From the NCBI GenBank assembly GCA_037200445.1, contig JBBCGH010000001.1, positions 4,709,162-4,773,161 on the forward strand: DNA of 64,000 nt. Reading direction: 5' to 3'. The translations under genes and the position numbers were made by a program. The notes beneath the pieces are model-generated. The model ran no database searches. It saw only the letters and a program-made list of their open reading frames with translations, and was not told where the DNA came from. Below, piece after piece: positions 44,105 to 53,667 of this stretch (the first letter of the stretch is position 1; each line of letters begins with the position of its first letter). The stretch is from Alphaproteobacteria bacterium (GTDB taxonomy: Bacteria; Pseudomonadota; Alphaproteobacteria; Rhizobiales; Xanthobacteraceae).

Positions 44105-47100
44105 ATGCGACGCCTCCGCAAGATCCTGCTTACCGCGACGGCGCTGATGCCGATCGCGCCCGCGCTCGCCGGCCCAAACGGCGGCGTGGTGGTCGGCGGC
44201 TCGGCGCAGATCAACAACCAGGGCACCGCCAACGTCACCATCAACCAGTTCAGCGACAAGGCGATCATCAACTGGAATCTGTTCAACATCGGCGTCGGCG
44301 AGAAGACGACCTTCGTCCAGCCGAATTCGAACGCGATCGCGCTCAACCGCATCGTAGGCGGGCAGGGCCCGAGCCAGATCCTCGGCAGCCTCGACGCCAA
44401 CGGCAAGGTGTTCGTCGTCAACCCCGACGGCATCATCTTCGGCGCCGGCGCGGTGATCACCACGGCGGGCTTCCTCGCCACCACCAGCGATATCCGCAAC
44501 CAGGACTTCATGGCCGGGCGCTTCAACTTCAACATGCCCGGCCGGCCCGATGCCTCGATCGTCAACATGGGCACCATCACGGCGACGAGCGGCGGCTTCG
44601 CCGCGCTGGTCGCTCCCGGCGTGCGCAACTCCGGCACCATCACGGCGACGCTCGGCACCGTGACGCTCGCCTCCGGCAACACGTTCAACCTCGACTTCTA
44701 CGGCGACAGACTGGTGCAGCTCGGCGTCGGCGACCAGATCGCCGGCCAGGTGAAAGACGTCGCGACCGGGCAGACGCTCAAGTCGCTGGTCACCAACGAG
44801 GGCAAGCTGAAGGCGAACGGCGGACGCGTCGAGCTGACCGCGGCCGCGGCGCGCCAGGTGGTCGACTCGGTCATCAACACCTCGGGCGTCGTCGAGGCGA
44901 ACTCGATCGGCACCAAGAACGGGCAGATCGTGCTTTCGGCCGCGACCGGCCACTCCTCCTCCGGCAGCGGGCAGCGCGGGCGGACGGCGGTCGCGAGCGC
45001 CCTGCCCCCGCAGAAGGTCAAGGTTTCCGGCACGCTCTCGGCCGCCGGCAAGAAGGCCGGCACCAAGGGCGGCACGATCACCATCACGGGCGAGCACATC
45101 GAGGTCGCGGGCGCGACCATCAACGCCTCGGGCCGCGAGGGCGGCGGCAAGGTGATGATCGGCGGCGACTGGGGCGGCGGCAAGCCGGACACGTCGCTGG
45201 TCACGAACCAGAGCGCAACGATCGAGGCGAACGCGATCCCGACCGCCACGACCGTCACCGTCGATGCCGCGACCAAGATCGACGCCTCGGCGAAGGACAA
45301 GGGCGACGGCGGCAAGGTGGTGCTGTGGTCGGATCAGACGACTACCTTCGCCGGGACGATCCTGGCGCTGGGCGGCGCGCAGTTCGGGAATGGCGGGTTT
45401 GTCGAGACGTCCGGCCATTCGCTTAGCATGACGGGCAAAGCCAATGCGGGTCATGGCGGAACGTGGCTGCTCGACCCTGACGATCTGAACATCGATAGTT
45501 CTCTTGCGCCGACGATTGCGGCAACATTGGGCGGCGGCTCAAACGTTACGGCCTCGACTTCTTCAGGCGGCAGCGGTGGCGTCGGCGATATCACCGTCAG
45601 TTCGCAGGTTGCCTGGAGCAGCGCCGCGACGCTCACCTTGAACGCATACAAGAACATCAATCTGCCCGAGATTATCGGCGCCGGCCCTTCACAGCCGAAC
45701 CTCAAGAACACCGGCGCAGGCAACGTTGTCCTGCATGCCAACAACGAAGGCGCGTTCGCTGTTGGCTCGGGCCAGGGCATCATCAATATGCCCCTCTCGA
45801 CGTTCAACAATCGACTTGATTGGTCTCTCAGCAGCGGCAAGGTGACGGTCTTCTACAATCCGACCGGCTACACGACACCGACCAATTTCACCTCACCTCC
45901 GGCCGCTGGTCATTTCACGTTGGCATCCCCGAGCCAGCTCACGGCGTACATGCTGGTCAATTCCGATCGTGAATTGCAGGACGTCAATTCGAATCTCGGC
46001 GGCACCTACGCGCTCGGGAAGGACATTGCGAACTTCGCGAACATCCCCAACTTCAATCCGCTCGGCACCGTCGGCGGTCCCTTCACTGGCAAATTCGAGG
46101 GTGACGGCCACACCATTACGGGACTGCACATCGCGCCTACGCTGGCGACGACCAACAATATCGGCCTGTTTGCGGCGATTGGAGGCACTGGTGTTGTACA
46201 GAACCTGACACTGGCCAACGCGACGATCGCCGCCACCACGGGAGGTGCTCCGAGCCAATTCGTCGGCGTGCTCGCGGGCCAGAACAGCGGACACATCGAC
46301 AACGTCCATGTGATAAACGCCACACCGGCGGTCAGCACGGTAGACGCTGGTATTTTCTCGGGGGTCATCACCGGCGGACTCGTTGGTCAGAACCAATCCG
46401 GCGGCCAGATCACAAATTCCTCATCCGCCGCGCACGTCATGGCCGGGAACGGCACCACCGGCCCGAGTGGGGGAAACACGGGGGGCGGACTCGTCGGTTT
46501 CAATCAGGGCCAAGTAACTGGTTCGAATGCCAGCGGTACCGTTGAAGGCGGCGTCAACGCGTTCATCGGCGGACTCGCCGGGCGCAACGATCTCGGAACG
46601 ATTTCGAATTCGTCGGCAAGCGGCAACGTCACGACCACGGCGGCGAATGCGTTCGGCACCGCGACCGGCGGGCTGGTCGGCTTTAACAACGGCACGATCA
46701 ATTCAAGTTCGACGTCGACCGGTACCGTCACCACCCATGCAGGCGGCTCGGCCGGCGGTCTCGTCGGCCAGAACGAAGCCACCATCGCGAATTCGAGCGC
46801 GTCCGGCAACGTCAGCGGCACCGGCGCTTCGAGCCTCAATACGTTGCTCGGCGGTCTCGTCGCCAACAACCATTCGAGCGCGATCACCAATTCAAGCGCG
46901 ACCGGAACGGTGAGCACCGGCGGGTTCGCGTCGGTCGGGGGGCTGATCGGCAGCAACAACGCCGATCTGTCGAACCTGTCCGCCGCCAACCCGATAACCA
47001 CGAGCGGCAATTCGGTCACCGCGGGCGGCCTGATCGGCAACAACAGCGGCAACCTGACGAATGTCTTCGCCAGCAACAATGTGAGCGCGAGCGGCAACCA

Positions 47101-50100
47101 GGCGACCATCGGCGGGCTGGTCGGCTTCAACACCGCCGGCACGATCACCAACAGCCACGCGACCGGCAACGTGACCTCCACGTTCAACGCCACCGGCCAG
47201 TTCGATCAGACGGCAGCGGGCGGCCTGGTCGGCACGAACAATGGAACGATCGCCGGCACGAGCCAGCCGAACGTCAACACGGCGTGTGCGGCGGGCGCAT
47301 CCTGCGCGACCGGCAACGTCAGCGTCGGCAGCCACGGCAACGGTGGCGGGCTCGTCGGCTTCAACACGGGGATAATCACCAACTCGTTCGCGACGGGCGG
47401 CGTCATCGGCGGCCCGGGATTGAGCGAAGATGCCGGGACCAATCTCGGCGGCCTCGTCGGCCTCTCGTCAGGCGGCACGATCAGCGGCTCGCACGCGCGC
47501 GGCGCGGTCGGCGGCAACGTGGCGTTCCTCATGGCCGGCGGGCTGGTCGGCGACAATAGCAGCGCCATCAACAACTCGTTCGCGAGCGGCAACGTCACAG
47601 GCGGCAACACGAGCCAGGTCGGCGGCCTGGTCGGCGGGACCGGCGGGGAGTGCCCCGGCTGCACCGGCAACATCTCCAACGCGACCGCCAGCGGCAACGT
47701 GACCGTCGGCGCAACGGGCATCGCGGGCGGGCTTGCCGGCGCCGTCGGACAAGGTTCGGTCGTCAGCAATACGAGCGCGACCGGCGCAGTGACCGGCGGC
47801 CATGACAGCGTGATCGGCGGTCTTGCCGGCGCGCTCGACACGGGCGCGATCACCGGCAGCCAGGCCAGCGGCGCGGTGTCGAGTACCGGCGCGAACGTGA
47901 TGGCCGGCGGACTCGTCGGCGTGAGCTTCGGCACGATCTCTAATTCGACCGCCTCAAACACCGTGACGGTCGCGACCGACAGCTTCGCGGGCGGACTCGT
48001 CGGCGGCACGATCGGGCTGGTCAACAATAACTCGAGCGCGAGCGGCGCGGTGAACGGCGGCTCCAACAGCGTGGTCGGCGGGCTCGCCGGAGCGAACGCG
48101 GGCACGATCACGCAGAGCAGCGCGAGCGGCGCGGTGACGACCGGAGACTTCGGCGTCGCGGGCGGACTGGTCGGCGGCAACATCGTTTACGAGGGCGTGC
48201 CGCCCGGCTTCACCCTTCCGGGTTCGAGCTTCCCGAGCGGCACGATCGTCAGTTCGTCGTCGACCGGCGCGGTGACGGGCGGCGCCAGCAGCACGGTCGG
48301 CGGCCTTCTCGGCATCAACGGCGGCACGATCAGCGGCCTCTCGTCGAGCGCGACGGTCAGCGGTGGCAACGGCAGCATCGTCGGCGGCCTCGTCGGCCAG
48401 AACGGCGGCCCCTCCGGCGGGCCTACCCTCCCCGCCGCCGTCACCGGCTGCCAGAATTGCCCGCTGGGTTCGCTGTCCGTCTCGTCCAATGGCGGCACGA
48501 TCGCGAACTCGAGCGCCAGCGGTCAGGTGTCGGGTGGGACGCTCAGCATCGTCGGCGGGCTCGTCGGCTCCAATCCGGGCACCATCTCCGGCTCGCAGTC
48601 GACGGCGGCCCTCAACGTGCCCAACGCGCTGCTGCTCGGCGGGCTCGTTGGCTTGAACGACACCGGCGGCTCGATCGTCAACTCGTCAGCGAGCGGCGTG
48701 GTCACGGGCTCCACCTTCGCGGTCGGCGGACTCGTCGGCGTCAACATCGGCAGCATCGCGGGCTCGCATGCGACCGGCGCGGTCACCGGGGACGACGGCT
48801 CGCTGGTCGGCGGGCTTGTCGGCTTCAACCTGCTCGGCTCGATTCAGAACTCGTTCTCGGTGTCGAACGTGTCGACCGGCGCGGGCGGCGCGGCGGGCGG
48901 GCTCGTGGCGATCAACTTCGGCTCGATCGGCACCAGCTTCGCGACCGGCAAGGTGACGGGCGGCGACGGGAGTTACGTCGGCGGCCTCGTCGCGTACAAC
49001 TTCGGCACGCCTTCCATCCCGGGCCAGCCCGGTCCGCAAAACGCACCGACCCCGCCCATCGGCGTGATCTCGCAGTCCTATGCGACCGGCCCCGTGACGG
49101 GCGGCGCGAACAGCGTGGTGGGCGGGCTCGTCGCCGAGAACGCCGGATCGATCGACCAGGGCTACGCGGCCGGCCGCGTGACCGGCGGCGCCGGCAGCAT
49201 CACCGGCGGCCTCGTCGCGTCGAACAACTTCACCGTTCCGGGCGGCAATCCGCTGTTCCCACAGGTGACCGGCACGACCGGCACGGCGACCAACTCCTAC
49301 TGGGACACGCAGACCACCGGCCAGAGCACCAGCGCGGGCGGCACCGGGCAGACCTCGGGGCAACTCACCAACACGCTGCCGCCGGGCTTTAGCCCGACCG
49401 TGTGGACCACCGGTACCGGCCGCTATCCGTTCTTCGTCGGGCAGTCCGATCCGCTGCCGACGCCCGGCGATCCGGTGACTAACCCGCCGGTAGTCAATCC
49501 GCCGGTGATCAATCCGCCGGTCACGAACCCGCAGCAGCCGCAGCTCCCGCAAGTGGTCGACAACCTGCTGAGCAGCACCATCGTGAGCCAGTCGCCGCAG
49601 GCGAACATCGTGCAGCAGCTCACGAACAACATCACGACCGACACCAACAAGTCCGAACTCGTCATCAACAATCAGAGCGGCGGCTCATCCGGGCAAGGCG
49701 GACAGGGCGCGGGCGGCAACTCGCCCGGCGGGCAGAAGGGCAACCAGGGCGGCAATGCTGGGCGTCCGCCCGCCAACGTGGTCGCGGCCTTCGGCCTCGG
49801 CCCGCTGCCGAGCGGCATGCCGCCGCTCAACGAGACGCGCTTCCTCAATGACCGAGTCGCTTTCCAGCTCGGCACCACGCTCTCCGACCGGGAGCTCGGC
49901 ACCTTGCTGAACCAGCTCGGGCTCGAGGTCCTCTACCAGGAAGACGTCGGCCTGCTCGGCCGCAAGGTGCTCAGCCTCAAGCTGCCGGCCGGCGCCACCG
50001 TGCGCGCGATCATCGCGAGGCTCGAAGCAAAGGGCGCATACTTCATGGCCCAGCCGATCTATCAGCACGAGTTGATGCAGGACCTCGCGCAGGCGCCCTC

Positions 50101-50965
50101 GCCCGCCGACACCAACCGCAAGGGCGACTCGGCGCAATACATCGTCGAGAAGCTCGGCCTGCCCGAAGCGCACCTCATCGCCACCGGCAAGGACGTGAAG
50201 GTCGCGGTGATCGATTCCGAAATCGACCAGAAGCATCCGGACCTGGAAGGCGCCGTCACCGCCAATTACGATGCGCTGCCCTCCGACGATCAGACCGCGC
50301 ATCCGCACGGCACCGGCATGGCCGGCGCGATCGCCTCGCACAAGCGCCTGCTCGGCATCGCGCCCAACGCGCGCATCCTCGCGGTTCGCGCCTTCGGCGT
50401 GAACACCGGCGGCGCGCAGGGCACCAGCATGAACATCGTGAAGGGCCTGCAGTGGGCGGTGGACCAAGGCGCGAAGATCATCAATATGAGCTTCGCGGGC
50501 CCGAAGGACCCGATCCTGCAGCAGGCGATGCAGCGCCTCACCGACCAGGGCATCATCCTGATCGCGGCGGCCGGCAATGCGGGACCGAAGTCGCCGCCGC
50601 TCTTCCCCGGCGCCGACCCGAACGTGATCGCCGTGTCGGCGACCGACGTCGACAACAAGACCTACAAGAACGCGAACCGCGGCAAGTACGTCGCGATCGC
50701 CTCGCCGGGCGTCGACATCCTCGTTCCTGCGCCGGACGGCGGCTACCAGCTCACCACCGGCACGTCGGTTGCGGCCGCGCACATCTCGGGCGTGGTCGCG
50801 CTGATGCTGGAGCGCAACAAGGAGCTCAAGCCCGCCGAGGTGCGCGCGATCCTCACCGCGACCGCGAAGAACATCGGCGGGGTCAAGACCGATGTCGGCG
50901 CCGGCCTGGTCGATCCGGCGGCGGCGCTGGCGAAGTCCGGGCCGAAGTCCGCGCAGCTGCAGTAG
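44105..50965 (+). CDS. Giant TpsA exoprotein: haemagglutinin-type N-terminus, GLUG repeats, C-terminal subtilisin protease
   Basis: The 2,286-residue product has a signal peptide (MRRLRKILLTATALMPIAPALA). A TPS secretion domain follows (residues ~25-280: NFNIPG-like FNFNMPG; NPNG-type NPDGIIFGAGA; NSGTITATLG) and then filamentous-haemagglutinin-like repeats. Residues ~755-1730 are dozens of GLUG-type repeats (GGLVGxNxGxIxxSxAxGxV). After an Asn/Pro spacer (NPPVVNPPVINPP, ~1792-1815) and a Gly-rich linker comes a propeptide-like region (~1900-2010). The last ~270 residues are an S8 domain with Asp2037 (VIDSEID), His2068 (HPHGTGMAG), Asn2158 (AAAGNAGP) and Ser2221 (GTSVAAAH). TpsB upstream should export it. 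The protease may release or mature the repeat region or act on neighbours; this is inferred. Confidence 0.9.
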   Translation: MRRLRKILLTATALMPIAPALAGPNGGVVVGGSAQINNQGTANVTINQFSDKAIINWNLFNIGVGEKTTFVQPNSNAIALNRIVGGQGPSQILGSLDANGKVFVVNPDGIIFGAGAVITTAGFLATTSDIRNQDFMAGRFNFNMPGRPDASIVNMGTITATSGGFAALVAPGVRNSGTITATLGTVTLASGNTFNLDFYGDRLVQLGVGDQIAGQVKDVATGQTLKSLVTNEGKLKANGGRVELTAAAARQVVDSVINTSGVVEANSIGTKNGQIVLSAATGHSSSGSGQRGRTAVASALPPQKVKVSGTLSAAGKKAGTKGGTITITGEHIEVAGATINASGREGGGKVMIGGDWGGGKPDTSLVTNQSATIEANAIPTATTVTVDAATKIDASAKDKGDGGKVVLWSDQTTTFAGTILALGGAQFGNGGFVETSGHSLSMTGKANAGHGGTWLLDPDDLNIDSSLAPTIAATLGGGSNVTASTSSGGSGGVGDITVSSQVAWSSAATLTLNAYKNINLPEIIGAGPSQPNLKNTGAGNVVLHANNEGAFAVGSGQGIINMPLSTFNNRLDWSLSSGKVTVFYNPTGYTTPTNFTSPPAAGHFTLASPSQLTAYMLVNSDRELQDVNSNLGGTYALGKDIANFANIPNFNPLGTVGGPFTGKFEGDGHTITGLHIAPTLATTNNIGLFAAIGGTGVVQNLTLANATIAATTGGAPSQFVGVLAGQNSGHIDNVHVINATPAVSTVDAGIFSGVITGGLVGQNQSGGQITNSSSAAHVMAGNGTTGPSGGNTGGGLVGFNQGQVTGSNASGTVEGGVNAFIGGLAGRNDLGTISNSSASGNVTTTAANAFGTATGGLVGFNNGTINSSSTSTGTVTTHAGGSAGGLVGQNEATIANSSASGNVSGTGASSLNTLLGGLVANNHSSAITNSSATGTVSTGGFASVGGLIGSNNADLSNLSAANPITTSGNSVTAGGLIGNNSGNLTNVFASNNVSASGNQATIGGLVGFNTAGTITNSHATGNVTSTFNATGQFDQTAAGGLVGTNNGTIAGTSQPNVNTACAAGASCATGNVSVGSHGNGGGLVGFNTGIITNSFATGGVIGGPGLSEDAGTNLGGLVGLSSGGTISGSHARGAVGGNVAFLMAGGLVGDNSSAINNSFASGNVTGGNTSQVGGLVGGTGGECPGCTGNISNATASGNVTVGATGIAGGLAGAVGQGSVVSNTSATGAVTGGHDSVIGGLAGALDTGAITGSQASGAVSSTGANVMAGGLVGVSFGTISNSTASNTVTVATDSFAGGLVGGTIGLVNNNSSASGAVNGGSNSVVGGLAGANAGTITQSSASGAVTTGDFGVAGGLVGGNIVYEGVPPGFTLPGSSFPSGTIVSSSSTGAVTGGASSTVGGLLGINGGTISGLSSSATVSGGNGSIVGGLVGQNGGPSGGPTLPAAVTGCQNCPLGSLSVSSNGGTIANSSASGQVSGGTLSIVGGLVGSNPGTISGSQSTAALNVPNALLLGGLVGLNDTGGSIVNSSASGVVTGSTFAVGGLVGVNIGSIAGSHATGAVTGDDGSLVGGLVGFNLLGSIQNSFSVSNVSTGAGGAAGGLVAINFGSIGTSFATGKVTGGDGSYVGGLVAYNFGTPSIPGQPGPQNAPTPPIGVISQSYATGPVTGGANSVVGGLVAENAGSIDQGYAAGRVTGGAGSITGGLVASNNFTVPGGNPLFPQVTGTTGTATNSYWDTQTTGQSTSAGGTGQTSGQLTNTLPPGFSPTVWTTGTGRYPFFVGQSDPLPTPGDPVTNPPVVNPPVINPPVTNPQQPQLPQVVDNLLSSTIVSQSPQANIVQQLTNNITTDTNKSELVINNQSGGSSGQGGQGAGGNSPGGQKGNQGGNAGRPPANVVAAFGLGPLPSGMPPLNETRFLNDRVAFQLGTTLSDRELGTLLNQLGLEVLYQEDVGLLGRKVLSLKLPAGATVRAIIARLEAKGAYFMAQPIYQHELMQDLAQAPSPADTNRKGDSAQYIVEKLGLPEAHLIATGKDVKVAVIDSEIDQKHPDLEGAVTANYDALPSDDQTAHPHGTGMAGAIASHKRLLGIAPNARILAVRAFGVNTGGAQGTSMNIVKGLQWAVDQGAKIINMSFAGPKDPILQQAMQRLTDQGIILIAAAGNAGPKSPPLFPGADPNVIAVSATDVDNKTYKNANRGKYVAIASPGVDILVPAPDGGYQLTTGTSVAAAHISGVVALMLERNKELKPAEVRAILTATAKNIGGVKTDVGAGLVDPAAALAKSGPKSAQLQ

Positions 50966-51048
50966 GGCAGCTGTTCCACGTTTCTCCCGCCGGAGAGCCG
51001 CTGACCTTCCCGTCCGCGCTTGCTAGACTGCGCGGCTGGAGACGTTCC

Positions 51049-51909
51049 ATGACGATCAGCGTGCGCCAGATCCATCCGCTGTTTGCCGCCGAGGTCACCG
51101 GCGTCGATCTGGCGGCCCTCACGTCCGGAGAAGTCGAGGCGCTGAAGGACGCAAGCAACCGTCACGCGGTGCTGGCCTTCCCCGGCCAGAAACTCGACGA
51201 CGATCGCCTGCTCGAACTCGGCCGCCTGTTCGGCGACGTCGAGCCGCCGCGCAATCACCGCGTCCAGCAGCGCTTGAAGCATGCCGAGCTCGCCGACATC
51301 TCGAACCTTACAGCGACCAACGCGCTGCGTGCGCCAGACGATCACCGCCGCCTCGACTCGCTCGGCAACCGGCTGTGGCATTCGGACGCCTCGTTCCGCG
51401 AGGTGCCGGGCGCGCTCTCGATGCTGTTCGCCCACATCGTACCGCCGGCCGGCGGCGAGACCGAGTTCGCCGACCTGCGCGCCGCCTATGACGCGCTTCC
51501 ATCCGAGACGAAAACGAAGATCGACGGGCTGACCTGCGAGCATTCGATCTTTCATTCGCGCGGTCAGCTCGGACATTCCGACTACACCGACGCCGAGCGC
51601 GCTGCGCTCCCGCCGGTGCGCCATCCGCTGGTGCGCGTGCATCCGGGATCGCGGCGCAAAACGCTCTATATGGGCTCGCATGCCTCGCACATCGTCGGCT
51701 GGCCGATGCCCGACGGGCGGCTCTTGCTGCGCGACCTGATGGAGCACGCGACGCAGCGCGAGTTCGTCTACCGCCATGCCTGGCGCGCCGGCGATCTCGT
51801 GATGTGGGACAACCGCTGCACGCTGCACCGGGGCCGCGCCTATGACGACGCGACCCACCCGCGCGACCTACGGCGGGTGACGACGAAGGATTATTACCGG
51901 GCGGCTTGA
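51049..51909 (+). CDS. TauD/TfdA family 2-oxoglutarate-dependent dioxygenase
   Basis: The 286-residue product has the non-haem iron triad: H111 and D113 (RLWHSDASF) and a distal His (CTLHRGRAYDD), plus the 2-oxoglutarate-binding Arg region (DLRRVTTKDYY). FADLRAAYDALP and the HPLVRVHP motif fit TfdA/TauD enzymes. Sequence resembles the 2,4-D/TfdA-like branch, but the substrate (a sulfonate, phenoxyacetate or other acid) is not determinable. Stand-alone gene with an ATG at 51049. Confidence 0.9.
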   Translation: MTISVRQIHPLFAAEVTGVDLAALTSGEVEALKDASNRHAVLAFPGQKLDDDRLLELGRLFGDVEPPRNHRVQQRLKHAELADISNLTATNALRAPDDHRRLDSLGNRLWHSDASFREVPGALSMLFAHIVPPAGGETEFADLRAAYDALPSETKTKIDGLTCEHSIFHSRGQLGHSDYTDAERAALPPVRHPLVRVHPGSRRKTLYMGSHASHIVGWPMPDGRLLLRDLMEHATQREFVYRHAWRAGDLVMWDNRCTLHRGRAYDDATHPRDLRRVTTKDYYRAA

Positions 51910-51993
51910 ATTCGCCCGGACAAGTTACCCCAATGTCATCCGCGCGGGTGTAGACTTGGCGGCGAGGGAGATCAATCAACGGAGCGATCAAAC

Positions 51994-52392
51994 ATGAAAA
52001 CGCATCACGCGATTGCGCTTGCAATTGTCTCAGCGATTGGAAGTGCCGCATTGATTCAAGGCCTGCACGCTCAAGGGAAGGCCCCGATCTATCTCATCAC
52101 CGAAATCGACGTCTCGAATCCCGAAAAGTATGGGCAGGAGTTTGCACCCAAGGCGCAGGCGACAATCCGCGCGGCGGGTGGCAAGTTCATCATCATCGGC
52201 GGCACCGCGGGCGTCGGCGCCAAGCCCATCAGCAACATCGATGGCACGCCGCCGAAGCGGATCACCGTCCAGGCCTGGGACAGCATGGACGCAATGAAGA
52301 AGTGGTACGACAGCGAGGCCTACCAGGACGCGCTCAAGATCGGCAAGCAGTACGCCACGTTCCGCCGCTACGCGGTGGAGGGCCAGCAGTAG
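51994..52392 (+). CDS. DUF1330 family exported protein
   Basis: The 132-residue product has a signal peptide (MKTHHAIALAIVSAIGSAALIQGLHAQ) and one DUF1330 ferredoxin-like domain (YLITEIDVSNPEKYGQEFAPKAQATIRAAGGKFI; PKRITVQAWDSMDAMKKWYDSEAYQ). Unknown function, possibly monooxygenase-like fold. ATG with GGAG upstream. Confidence 0.9.
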   Translation: MKTHHAIALAIVSAIGSAALIQGLHAQGKAPIYLITEIDVSNPEKYGQEFAPKAQATIRAAGGKFIIIGGTAGVGAKPISNIDGTPPKRITVQAWDSMDAMKKWYDSEAYQDALKIGKQYATFRRYAVEGQQ

Positions 52393-52415
52393 TCGCCGCG
52401 ATCTGAGTATTGGGC

Positions 52416-52437
52416 GAGGCCGCCTGTCGGCGGCCTC
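52416..52437 (+). terminator. GC hairpin after the DUF1330 gene
   Basis: A perfect 9-bp stem GAGGCCGCC/GGCGGCCTC with a TGTC loop lies 24 bp after the stop. No T-run follows, so termination is uncertain; it also sits between two convergent genes. Confidence 0.4.
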
Positions 52438-52455
52438 GGCTGCGGCCCGCGTAGC

Positions 52456-52725
52456 TCAGATTATCTGGCTTAAATTACAAAGAGATCTGACCAGAGCGAC
52501 GGGCGCTTTTTCCTCGTCCAGGTCGAAAGCGTCTCCGTTCGCGCACCAGATGCGCGTCTTGCTGCCCGCGACAGCGCAGATTGCGAGTTTCGGCGCGACC
52601 ATGCTGACAGGTCCGACGCAATCCGTCCCGACCTTCAGCCCCCTCTTCAGGGCAACCGGGAGTGCGGATGCAGACGTGCATACGAGAATGAAGGCAGCCG
52701 TAAACAGCACGCGGCGCATCTTCAT
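52456..52725 (-). CDS. Small exported protein, function unknown
   Basis: The 89-residue product starts with a signal peptide (MKMRRVLFTAAFILVCTSASA) and has a mature part of about 68 residues with four Cys (KVGTDCVGPV; LAICAVAG; IWCANGD; SLCNLSQ) that could form two disulfides. GAGGTGAG lies upstream of the ATG. No family recognised. Confidence 0.65.
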   Translation of the reverse strand: MKMRRVLFTAAFILVCTSASALPVALKRGLKVGTDCVGPVSMVAPKLAICAVAGSKTRIWCANGDAFDLDEEKAPVALVRSLCNLSQII

Positions 52726-52806
52726 ATCTCACCTCTATTGCCCTGAAGGACCGATACGGTGCGGGCTTTCAGCAAACGAGCGAGTTCCTCTGGCAGCAAG
52801 ACCTGT

Positions 52807-53007
52807 TCAAACGGAACGGCGCTGCTCTTCCATCAACTCGATGAGACGGCCGAGCTTCTTGTCGATTTGTCCGAGCTGGAAGGCTGCGAACTCGGCCGCG
52901 TAGGCCATGCGCGCCTCCGAGCCCTGGGTCTGCTCATGCCGGATCAGCGGCATGAAATCGGCGCCGAAGAAGGCGTCGTATTGCGCGCGTATCGCGTCGT
53001 TTGCCAT
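52807..53007 (-). CDS. Small hypothetical helical protein
   Basis: A 66-residue, mostly helical soluble protein (ANDAIRAQYDAFFGADFMPL; FQLGQIDKKLGRLIELMEEQ). It lies in a run of small minus-strand genes between 52.4 and 54.0 kb. No family recognised; the gene is supported by its start, length and context only. Confidence 0.5.
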   Translation of the reverse strand: MANDAIRAQYDAFFGADFMPLIRHEQTQGSEARMAYAAEFAAFQLGQIDKKLGRLIELMEEQRRSV

Positions 53008-53075
53008 CGGGCTCTCCGCTGTTCAAGCGGTACCCTGCGCACCGATTGATTAACAAGACGGTCGATCCTCGCCGG

Positions 53076-53339
53076 TCAGGCGCGGTCGCCCGCGCTATCG
53101 CGTTCGTGCGCGGCCTGTAGTTCCGCCGGCTCGATGTTGAGCATTTCGAGCGACGCGGCGTGCGATCCGGGCACGAACATCATCGTCGCGACCCGCCGGT
53201 AAGCCGGGAACGAAAGGCCCTCGATGAGTTCTTCATCGGTCACGACCCGGTAGCTGCCGGGAGGCAGCAGGCGGTCAATGCCTTTGATCATGAAAGGCTT
53301 GTGGAACGTCCAGGTCGCGTCGCGCGTGCGTGTCAGCAT
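53076..53339 (-). CDS. Small conserved hypothetical protein downstream of the DUF1488 gene
   Basis: The 87-residue product (TWTFHKPFMIKGIDRLLPPGSYRV; EELIEGLSFPAYRRVATMMFVP) looks like a compact beta-rich domain. The start MLTRTRDATW follows the stop of the upstream gene by 1 bp, indicating coupled expression. Similar short proteins occur in Bradyrhizobium relatives; function unknown. Confidence 0.65.
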   Translation of the reverse strand: MLTRTRDATWTFHKPFMIKGIDRLLPPGSYRVVTDEELIEGLSFPAYRRVATMMFVPGSHAASLEMLNIEPAELQAAHERDSAGDRA

Positions 53340-53340
53340 G

Positions 53341-53604
53341 TCAGAAGCTCGCGGCACCGAGCTCGTAGGAGCCTTTCTGTTCGCGCCCATAGAGCCTTGC
53401 CGCCGCGGCGCAAATCCGGTCGCGATGCGCGTCGAACGCGCCGAGCATTCCAGCCTCGTTTTGATCCATGCCGGGGTGGATATGTTTCAATGCATCTTCC
53501 GTCACGAAGAACGACCATTCCATCGCGCTGTCATAGCCCCAGAAGCGGACCGCGCGCCGGGTCGCGTCATAGCTGCGGCTCGCGTTCGGAAACATCAAGG
53601 CCAT
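53341..53604 (-). CDS. DUF1488-like small protein
   Basis: The 87-residue product (FPNASRSYDATRRAVRFWGYDSAMEWSFFV; DALKHIHPGMDQNEAGMLGAFDAHRDRI; ARLYGR) matches the pattern of DUF1488 proteins of unknown function. First gene of a two-gene unit with the 87-residue protein at 53076-53339. The start MALMFPN has AGGAT upstream; a Met nine codons earlier is possible. Confidence 0.7.
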   Translation of the reverse strand: MALMFPNASRSYDATRRAVRFWGYDSAMEWSFFVTEDALKHIHPGMDQNEAGMLGAFDAHRDRICAAAARLYGREQKGSYELGAASF

Positions 53605-53667
53605 CGGTCGATCCTGCGCAAAATGCGCCACACCGGTTCGTGAAAACCCGATGCGGCGCGTCTGCGG

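Noticed and set aside
44105-50965. Contact-dependent inhibition (CdiA-type) toxin
   Set aside because: There is no VENN-type motif or variable toxin tip and no small immunity gene follows; the C-terminus is a subtilisin with intact catalytic residues.
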